DNA from: Pedobacter hiemivivus
GTDB taxonomy: Bacteria; Bacteroidota; Bacteroidia; Sphingobacteriales; Sphingobacteriaceae
Reading direction: 5' to 3'
Length of the DNA stretch: 64,000 nt
NCBI RefSeq assembly: GCF_004331685.1
Contig: NZ_SJSM01000008.1
Location: 124,001-188,000 of the forward strand
The translations under genes and the position numbers were made by a program. Below, piece after piece: positions 57,289 through 64,000 of the stretch (position 1 is the stretch's first letter; each line of letters starts with the position of its first letter). Below the pieces are notes generated by a model. That model saw only the letters and a program-made list of their open reading frames with translations. It was not told where the DNA came from and did no database searches.

Positions 57289-60200
57289 ATGAAGTATAAA
57301 TTATGCGATTTTTTAATCTTTCTTTTGCTGATTTTAATATCTGGGAGTGGCATAGCCCAAGACATGGTAAAAGTAAGAGGATCTGTAAAAGATAGTGTTG
57401 GCGCTTTACCTGGGGTTGGTGTTTTAGTATCAGGAACTAAAATATCGACATCAACAGATGTAGCCGGAAATTATAAAATTGAAGCACCCAAAACTGGTGT
57501 TTTATCGATCTCGTTTATTGGTTATGTAACCCAAAGATTTGATATAAAAAGCCTTAAGGCTTCCGCTACGGGCGACTATGTACTGAATGTCGTGATGAAA
57601 GCCGATGACAATTCATTGAATGAAGTGGCCGTAGTGGGTTTTGGTACGCAAAAGAAGATGACAATGGTCGGTTCGGTTACCACAATCAATCCTAAAGAAC
57701 TGAAGGGCCCTACCAGTAACCTTACCCAAATGCTTGCCGGCCGGTTGGCTGGGGTAATTGGCTATCAAAGTGGGGGAGAGCCGGGATCCGACAACGCGTC
57801 GTTCTTTGTCAGAGGGCTTGGTTCTTTTGGTGCAGGTAAAGTAGACCCCCTGATTTTGATTGATGGGGTCGAATCGACACAAAATGATCTTGCCCGTTTA
57901 CAACCGGATGATATTGCCAGTTTCTCTGTGTTAAAAGATGCTACTGCTGCGGCTGTTTATGGTGCCAGAGGTGCAAATGGGGTAATTTTAGTTAAAACAA
58001 AGGAGGGTGAACCGGGGAAAACCAAATTTGCTTTCCGTACGGATCATACCATATCTGGTAATACAGAAAATCTTAAATACACAGATAATATTACCTATAT
58101 GAATTTGGCGAATGAAGCTGCATTAACCAGGAATCCGCTAAATCCCATCCCTTATTCTCAGACCAAGATTGACCGGACTGCGTCTGGTACGGCCAACCCT
58201 TATTTGTACCCAAGCAATGACTGGATAAAACAGACCATAAAGGATTATACTTACAATCAGCGTTTCAATACGAGTGTAACTGGTGGTGCTGATAAGGCCA
58301 GCTACTATGTTGCCGGGACTTTGAATATAGATAACGGTATCTACAAAGTTGATCAATTAAATAATTTTAACAGTAACGTTAAGCTGATCAATTATTCAAT
58401 AAGATCTAATGTGACCTTAAATTTAACAAAAACCACAAGAGCCGACATCAGGGTATATGGCCAATTTGATGATTACAACGGCCCACTTGGCAGCGGGAAG
58501 GACGTTTTTCAAAGGGCTATGTTTTCAAATCCGGTTAATTTCCCTATGACTTTCCCTTCATCTTATGCGCCACGTGTAAAACATGTTTTATTCGGTAATG
58601 CTGTGGTAGAGAATGTCCCAGGATCTATCATTGGTGGGAACCTATATATTAATCCGTATGCCGACCTTGTTAGAGGGTATAAGCAATCTAATAACTCTAA
58701 TCTTCAACCCCAGATTGAAGTGAACCAGGATTTAGCTGCTATACTTCCGGGCTTGAAAGCACGCTTTATGGGCTATGTGCAACGTAACAATAGTTATGCA
58801 GTTTCACGTGCTTATAGCCCGTTTTATTACAATGCCAGTTCAATCGACGGGAATGATATTACTTTAACTGAACTAAACAATGGAGGTCCAACCAATGTCG
58901 GCCAGGTGGGTAGTGATTACTTAAGTTATGGTGAAGGAACTAAAGATATCAAGTCTTCGCTGTACACTGAGGCGGCCATTAATTATAATCAGGTATTTAA
59001 AAAAAATACGGTGGGTGGAATGCTCGTTGGAATTTTACGGAACTCTCTTTCTGGTAATGCGGGGAGCTTGCAAAATTCATTGCCAAAACGAAATGTTGGC
59101 CTCTCAGGTAGATTTACTTATGGATATGACGATAAGTACCTGACCGAATTTAACTTTGGATACAATGGAACAGAACGGTTTGCAGAAAAGAATCGCTTTG
59201 GTTTTTTCCCCTCTATAGGTGTTGGTTATGTTTTATCTAATGAGCAGTTTTTTAAACCTTTAAGTAGGGTGGTAAGCTTATTTAAAATCAGAACTTCCTA
59301 CGGATTTAATGGCAATGACCAGATTGGAAACGATACGGATAGGTTCTTTTATTTATCGAATATAGATCTGACCAATGGTAATGGAGCCTCATTTGGTGAG
59401 GATCCTACTACACTATATTACCGAAATGGAGTGAGTATTTTAAGATATGCCAATCCCGCAATTACATGGGAGGAATCGCGGCAGCTTAACATAGGTTTGG
59501 ATCTTTCCTTTTTCAATGCTGTAAATTTCACTATAGATGCCTATCAGAAAAGGACCTCTAATATTTTGCAAGTACGAAGTGGCATCCCAACAACAATGGG
59601 TTTAGTCGCAAATGCAAGTGCTAATGTGGGTGTTCAGGATAGTAAAGGTGTTGATTTTCAAACCGATTATAGCAAGTCCTTTAGAGGAGGATTTGTTCAG
59701 GTAAGGGGCACATTTACATTTGCAACAAATAAAATTGTAAAATATGATGAACCGGTTTATCCGGCAAGTCTGGCTCATTTGTACAGAGTAGGTCACTCTT
59801 CTGGAGAAATGATGGGTTTTATTGCGGAGCGTTTATTTACAGATGATATAGAGGTGGCCAACTCACCAAGCCAGAAAGCGATAGCCGGAAATATGGAAGT
59901 AAGAGGCGGGGATATCAAATACAGAGATGTGAATCGAGATGGCGTTATTAATGATGACGATAGGGTTTTTATGGGGCTACCTAATACCCCGGAAATTACT
60001 TACGGCTTTGGATTTTCTGCTGCCTACGGAAACTTTGACCTGAGCGCACAAATGCAGGGGAATGCCCGTATTGCTTTCTTTGTGAATAGTGGTGGATTTG
60101 ATACCGAAAATTTGAGTAAAAGTGGTATAGCTCCCTTTCTCCAAATCGGCGGATATCAAACCCGGGTATTGCAAGCCGTCGCTGATGACCATTGGTCTGA

Positions 60201-60507
60201 AGACAGTCGAAATTCTTACGCATTTTTCCCGCGTTTAAGCAGTGTTGCAACGCCCAATAATTACGTTAATTCGAGTTGGTGGTTGCGTAATGGTGCTTTT
60301 TTAAGGCTTCAGCAAGTGGAAATTGGTTATACGCCAAAAGGCAATTTCAAAAAAAGAGTTGGTTTAAGCTCATTCCGGATTTATGCAAGCGCAAGGAATC
60401 TTTTTGTGATAAGCAAGTTCAAATTATGGGACCCGGAAGTGCGTGGGAATGGCCTGGACTATCCGCTTCAAAGGATATATAATCTGGGTGTTAATATTGG
60501 CTTTTGA
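57289..60507 (+). CDS. SusC/RagA TonB-dependent transporter without STN domain
   Basis: This 1072-residue outer-membrane importer has a signal peptide (FLLLILISGSGIAQ), a carboxypeptidase-regulatory-like domain (about 27-105, GSVKDSVGALPGVGVLVSGT), the TonB-box region LNEVAVVGFGTQKK, the plug (MLAGRLAGVIGY, FFVRGLGSFGAGKVDPLILI) and the barrel ending NLGVNIGF. Unlike the first locus there is no STN domain, so the FecR/sigma pathway is not used here. It starts 553 bases after the fusion-receptor gene and is followed by its SusD partner after 42 bases. Confidence 0.95.
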   Translation: MKYKLCDFLIFLLLILISGSGIAQDMVKVRGSVKDSVGALPGVGVLVSGTKISTSTDVAGNYKIEAPKTGVLSISFIGYVTQRFDIKSLKASATGDYVLNVVMKADDNSLNEVAVVGFGTQKKMTMVGSVTTINPKELKGPTSNLTQMLAGRLAGVIGYQSGGEPGSDNASFFVRGLGSFGAGKVDPLILIDGVESTQNDLARLQPDDIASFSVLKDATAAAVYGARGANGVILVKTKEGEPGKTKFAFRTDHTISGNTENLKYTDNITYMNLANEAALTRNPLNPIPYSQTKIDRTASGTANPYLYPSNDWIKQTIKDYTYNQRFNTSVTGGADKASYYVAGTLNIDNGIYKVDQLNNFNSNVKLINYSIRSNVTLNLTKTTRADIRVYGQFDDYNGPLGSGKDVFQRAMFSNPVNFPMTFPSSYAPRVKHVLFGNAVVENVPGSIIGGNLYINPYADLVRGYKQSNNSNLQPQIEVNQDLAAILPGLKARFMGYVQRNNSYAVSRAYSPFYYNASSIDGNDITLTELNNGGPTNVGQVGSDYLSYGEGTKDIKSSLYTEAAINYNQVFKKNTVGGMLVGILRNSLSGNAGSLQNSLPKRNVGLSGRFTYGYDDKYLTEFNFGYNGTERFAEKNRFGFFPSIGVGYVLSNEQFFKPLSRVVSLFKIRTSYGFNGNDQIGNDTDRFFYLSNIDLTNGNGASFGEDPTTLYYRNGVSILRYANPAITWEESRQLNIGLDLSFFNAVNFTIDAYQKRTSNILQVRSGIPTTMGLVANASANVGVQDSKGVDFQTDYSKSFRGGFVQVRGTFTFATNKIVKYDEPVYPASLAHLYRVGHSSGEMMGFIAERLFTDDIEVANSPSQKAIAGNMEVRGGDIKYRDVNRDGVINDDDRVFMGLPNTPEITYGFGFSAAYGNFDLSAQMQGNARIAFFVNSGGFDTENLSKSGIAPFLQIGGYQTRVLQAVADDHWSEDSRNSYAFFPRLSSVATPNNYVNSSWWLRNGAFLRLQQVEIGYTPKGNFKKRVGLSSFRIYASARNLFVISKFKLWDPEVRGNGLDYPLQRIYNLGVNIGF

Positions 60508-60549
60508 CCTTAGTTCTTGATTTAATATAGATTATTAAAATAAATTCTG

Positions 60550-62481
60550 ATGAAAAATATAATGCAATCAAAAAAGATTTGGCCAATATTAGCTTTATTA
60601 ATATTTGCGAATTTTTCCTGTAAAAAATACCTGGATGTAGTTCCAGATAATGTGCCTACGATCGACAACGCCTTTACCAGTAAAAGCGAGGCAGAAAAGT
60701 TTTTGTTCAGTTGCTATTCTTACTTGCCTAATGATGGAAATCCAACTAGTAATCCTGGTTTTCTTGGAGGCGATGAAATATGGATACCCAGTAGCCGCAG
60801 GGGCACATTTGATACCAGAGGTGCGTTGATGATGTGGGATATAGCCCTGGGGCGCCAAACTGCTGCAAGTCCAATCTCGAATGTTTGGAATGGAAGATAT
60901 CAAGCGATCAGACAATGTAATATATTCATAGAAAATGTGAGTGATGAAGAAAAGGTCTACGACCTGACATCCGATATGAGGTCGCGCTGGTTGGCAGAAG
61001 CAAAAATTCTCAAAGCATTTAATAATTACCAACTTTTAAGAGCTTACGGCCCCATTCCGCTTATTGACAAAAACATTGACATCGATGCGCCTACTTCAGA
61101 CATGATGGTAACCAGAGCGCCTTTTGATGACTGTGTGAATTATGTGGTTAACCTAATTGACGAGGCTGTTCCTTACCTTCCTGTTGTGATAGGTGAGCGG
61201 GCCACAGAACTTGGTCGGATGACGCAGCCGATCGCCTTGGCTATAAAAGCGAAATTATTGATTTTGGCCGCGAGTCCATTGTTTAATGGTAATCCGGATT
61301 ACGCATCCCTTAAAAATAAAGACGGAACTCAATTGGTAAACCCAATCTTTGATAAAACCAAATGGGATCGTGCAGCATTAGCCACAAAAGCTGCCATTGA
61401 TATTTGTGAGCAAGCGGGAATTAAACTGTATACAGCGGTACCATCATCGGTATTGTCACCATTTACCAATCAGCAAATGACATTGAGAAATGTGATTTCA
61501 GAGAGATGGAACACAGAGCGGGTATGGGGCTTGTCCAATAGTTACGCGGGGCAGCTTCAACGGGTTGCTATGGGATGTCTGGCCGCTAGTTTCACACCGA
61601 ATAACTCAAATGGACAGCTCTCTGCTCCTCTGAAGATCACAGATTTGTTTTATACCAAGAACGGAGTGCCGATGAATGAAGATAGTGAGCTTGATTTCTC
61701 TATAAAAAACCAATTGCGTACGGCAACAAATGAAGAACGTTTTGCAATTAGTCAAGGCTACCAAACGGCGCGGGTTAACTTTGATCGTGAACCTCGTTTT
61801 TATGCCGATCTTGGATTTGATGGGGGTGTGTGGTATATGGTCGCTAATAATCCGGGAGCAGGTGGTGGTGATGAAGGAACCTTCTATATGCAGGCAAAAT
61901 ATACTCAACCCGGTAATTCTGGGGCTGAAGGCTATTATAACGAAACCGGATATTTTATTAAAAAATTAGTGGAAGCTAACCTGACTAATTCCTCAAATTC
62001 TAATACAGTTAAGCCCTATGACTGGCCGGAAATTCGATTGGCTGATTTGTACTTGATGTATGCCGAGGCTTTAAATGAAGCGAATGGTCCAACAGATCCG
62101 GATATCTTTAAATACCTGGATTTGATTCGGGTAAGAGCTGGACTATTAGGCGTTCGGGAATCCTGGACACAGTTTACAAAAGATAGAGGTGCAAGATTAG
62201 GTAATCAGGATTACATGAGGAAACTGATTAGACGAGAAAGAGGTATCGAACTGGCATTTGAGGGAAGTCGTTTTTGGGATCTTAGAAGATGGAAGACGGC
62301 TGCTGAAGAATTAAATGCAGCAATTACGGGTTGGACAATCAGTCAAAGTTCTGCTATAGGTTATTATCAGCCAAGAGTAATTTACAACCAGACATTTATT
62401 GCTCCGAGAGACTATTTATGGCCAATTCAAACCGGAGCTTTCAGAGTAAACACAAATTTAGTTCAGAATCCAGGATGGTAG
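60550..62481 (+). CDS. RagB/SusD outer-membrane lipoprotein
   Basis: This 643-residue lipoprotein has a lipobox at NFSC (Cys24) and the classical SusD start KKYLDVVPDNVPTIDNAF. Further SusD blocks are ILKAFNNYQLLRAYGPIPLI, LADLYLMYAEALNEANG and the C-terminal RRERGIELAFEGSRFWDLRR. It partners the SusC encoded just upstream and should bind glycan at the surface. The family is certain; the glycan is not evident. Confidence 0.95.
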   Translation: MKNIMQSKKIWPILALLIFANFSCKKYLDVVPDNVPTIDNAFTSKSEAEKFLFSCYSYLPNDGNPTSNPGFLGGDEIWIPSSRRGTFDTRGALMMWDIALGRQTAASPISNVWNGRYQAIRQCNIFIENVSDEEKVYDLTSDMRSRWLAEAKILKAFNNYQLLRAYGPIPLIDKNIDIDAPTSDMMVTRAPFDDCVNYVVNLIDEAVPYLPVVIGERATELGRMTQPIALAIKAKLLILAASPLFNGNPDYASLKNKDGTQLVNPIFDKTKWDRAALATKAAIDICEQAGIKLYTAVPSSVLSPFTNQQMTLRNVISERWNTERVWGLSNSYAGQLQRVAMGCLAASFTPNNSNGQLSAPLKITDLFYTKNGVPMNEDSELDFSIKNQLRTATNEERFAISQGYQTARVNFDREPRFYADLGFDGGVWYMVANNPGAGGGDEGTFYMQAKYTQPGNSGAEGYYNETGYFIKKLVEANLTNSSNSNTVKPYDWPEIRLADLYLMYAEALNEANGPTDPDIFKYLDLIRVRAGLLGVRESWTQFTKDRGARLGNQDYMRKLIRRERGIELAFEGSRFWDLRRWKTAAEELNAAITGWTISQSSAIGYYQPRVIYNQTFIAPRDYLWPIQTGAFRVNTNLVQNPGW

Positions 62482-62500
62482 TCACCTTAAATTAATAGAA

Positions 62501-63724
62501 ATGAAATTATTTAAATCAATTTTAATGATAGCGCTGATATTCATCGTGCTATACGGATGCCAAAAGGACATCATTGGCCCTTTAGGCAATAATATGACTC
62601 CACCGGGGACTGTATCCAATGTCAAAGTACTCAACCAATCTGGGCAAGCTACCCTAACTTATACTTTGCCTACGGATGATGACATCGCTTATGTAAAAGC
62701 AGAATATACTTTGTTATCTGGTGCTAAACGTGAGGTTCGGGCTTCTTTTTATACCAGTCAGATGGTGGTTGATGGATTTGGTGATACAGAAGTACATACG
62801 GTAACCTTGAGGGTAGTTAATAAAAGTGAAGTTCCCTCTGCTCCAATAACCGTTCAGATTAAGCCCTTGGAAAATGCAATACAAATTGCTTTTAGAACCA
62901 TGAAGGTTGTGGCGGCTTTTGGAGGGATTAATGTTTCTTTAACGAACACCGCCAAAGCAAATTTGTCGATTATTCCGATGAGACAACAAGGCTATAAAGG
63001 TTGGGTTCCGTTTGATGGTATTTATACGGCTGCCGAGGTGGTTAGTAAAAATATAAGAGGATTAGAGACTGTTCCTATTAAAATAGCAGTGGTTATCCGC
63101 GATCGGTTTTTGAACCAAACAGATACGCTATTTGCCGAAGTTACCCCGCTATTTGAAATGCCACTCGCTAAATCTTTGTATAAAGAAATGCCAGGGGTAA
63201 TATGGCCTGGAGATCAGAAAGCTAATTTTTCGAATAATGGAATAGATGCAACGGGGATAAAAAGGATGTGGGATGGGGAGACAGTGGCTTGGCCAAGTTG
63301 TGCTTATACACCGCCAACCGTAACAGATCAAGGGCCACATTCAATTACATTTGATCTCGGTCAGACCGCTCAACTTAGTCGCCTTGTGATCTGGGATTAC
63401 CCTGAAACGATTAGTGCAAGAAAGACATACTTTTATAGGGGGAACATGAAAAACTTTGAAATATGGGGTTCCGCAAATCCTAATCCTGATGGATCATATG
63501 ACAGCTGGTACAAATTGGGCACCTATCAATCTGTGAAACCTTCCGGGTTACCATATGGAGAAGTCAGCGATGAGGATTTAACCACCGCACAGGCAGGATT
63601 TAGCTGGGATCTTGATATCAATGTTCCTAAACTACGCTATCTGAGAATAAAAAATCTAAGTAACTGGCAGGGGACGAATTTCCTATTGATTACGGAAGTT
63701 CAGGCATACGGAAATCCTAAATAA
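62501..63724 (+). CDS. DUF4959/DUF5126/DUF5000 lipoprotein of the second locus
   Basis: This 407-residue lipoprotein has a lipobox VLYGC (Cys20), an FN3-like DUF4959 domain (about 35-120, PGTVSNVKVLNQSGQATLTY), a DUF5126-type middle domain (about 125-225, FGGINVSLTNTAKANLSIIP) and a C-terminal discoidin-like DUF5000 domain (about 240-405, FDLGQTAQLSRLVIWDYPE, NFEIWGS). This arrangement is a standard third gene of many SusC/D loci and is likely a surface glycan-binding protein. The gene follows SusD by 19 bases. Confidence 0.85.
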   Translation: MKLFKSILMIALIFIVLYGCQKDIIGPLGNNMTPPGTVSNVKVLNQSGQATLTYTLPTDDDIAYVKAEYTLLSGAKREVRASFYTSQMVVDGFGDTEVHTVTLRVVNKSEVPSAPITVQIKPLENAIQIAFRTMKVVAAFGGINVSLTNTAKANLSIIPMRQQGYKGWVPFDGIYTAAEVVSKNIRGLETVPIKIAVVIRDRFLNQTDTLFAEVTPLFEMPLAKSLYKEMPGVIWPGDQKANFSNNGIDATGIKRMWDGETVAWPSCAYTPPTVTDQGPHSITFDLGQTAQLSRLVIWDYPETISARKTYFYRGNMKNFEIWGSANPNPDGSYDSWYKLGTYQSVKPSGLPYGEVSDEDLTTAQAGFSWDLDINVPKLRYLRIKNLSNWQGTNFLLITEVQAYGNPK

Positions 63725-63739
63725 TTAATGATTAATTGA

Positions 63740-64000
63740 ATGGAAATGAAGAATATTCTAAATATCAGATCTCTATTGTTCCTGCTTGCGATATGCATGG
63801 CAGGTATAGCATCCTGCACAAAGATGGATGATTTTAAAAAGTATGTTAAGGACGGTGAAATATCTTATACCGGCAGAGTGGATTCCTTGATCATACGATC
63901 AGGACGGAATCGCGTGCTGGTTCAAGGGCTATTTATTTCTGATCGTAAAATCACCCTCTGTAAAATCTATTGGAACAGTCGACAGGATTCTTTAATAGTG
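63740..64000 (+). CDS. DUF4998 lipoprotein, N-terminal part (partial)
   Basis: The first 87 residues are visible before the window ends. A lipobox AGIASC is followed by TKMDDFKKYVKDGEISYTGR, VDSLIIRSGRNRVLVQGLF and KIYWNSRQDSL, matching the DUF4998 family, which often follows DUF5000 proteins in SusC/D loci. The ATG at 63746 (MKN) is an alternative start. The rest lies outside the window. Confidence 0.75.
   Translation, partial: MEMKNILNIRSLLFLLAICMAGIASCTKMDDFKKYVKDGEISYTGRVDSLIIRSGRNRVLVQGLFISDRKITLCKIYWNSRQDSLIV

Overview
The window reads as chromosomal DNA of a Bacteroidetes bacterium, most likely of the family Sphingobacteriaceae (Pedobacter-like). The grounds are SusC/SusD pairs, ECF sigma/FecR pairs, type IX secretion sorting domains, PorP/SprF, a split transketolase, a DUF3467 gene directly after rpoC, and promoters of the Bacteroidetes TTTG/TAnnTTTG form. 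The genus is an inference from family resemblance, not from a search. No tRNA or rRNA gene, CRISPR array or intact insertion sequence is visible.

Region 1 (1-35.6 kb) is mostly housekeeping. It opens with the 3' part of rpoC, a terminator and a DUF3467 gene. A minus-strand run follows (dapD, glycosyltransferase, tsaC/sua5, cca, a pRiA4b ORF-3-like gene, miaA), in which three genes act on tRNA. Next come an S4 protein, EcsC, a guanine-deaminase-like enzyme, an OmpH/Skp-like lipoprotein, gyrB, a retropepsin-like protease, mdh, a lipocalin, a DnaE polymerase carrying its own N-terminal proofreading exonuclease, trxA, a DUF58 protein and a class III aminotransferase. A three-gene ECF sigma/membrane protein/periplasmic protein module, split transketolase, a FucP-like sugar transporter, a hybrid histidine kinase, bcp, an M23 peptidase, an FAH-family enzyme, a T9SS cargo protein, kup and a cupin complete the region.

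Region 2 (35.8-54.8 kb) is a polysaccharide utilization locus on the plus strand that ends at a strong terminator. It encodes an ECF sigma, a FecR anti-sigma, a SusC with an N-terminal STN signalling domain, a SusD-like lipoprotein, an EndoH-like GH18 lipoprotein, a large discoidin/FN3 protein with a type B T9SS sorting domain, its likely partner PorP/SprF, GH92 alpha-mannosidase, GH2 beta-mannosidase-like enzyme and a sugar transporter. The enzyme set fits stepwise breakdown of high-mannose N-glycans: GH18 releases the glycan from protein, GH92 trims alpha-mannose, GH2 opens the Man-beta-GlcNAc core, and the MFS protein imports the sugar.

Region 3 (54.9 kb to the end) starts with the most unusual gene: a 7TM-DISM membrane receptor whose C-terminus is a zinc ribbon plus helical segment resembling the N-terminal part of IS1595/ISXO2 transposases, with no DDE catalytic domain. 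It is followed by a 553-base leader with a promoter candidate, a perfect inverted repeat, short ORFs and a hairpin, then a second SusC/SusD locus (SusC without STN, SusD, DUF4959/DUF5126/DUF5000 lipoprotein, DUF4998 lipoprotein) that runs off the end. No sigma/anti-sigma pair is present here, so the fusion receptor is the obvious candidate regulator of this second locus.
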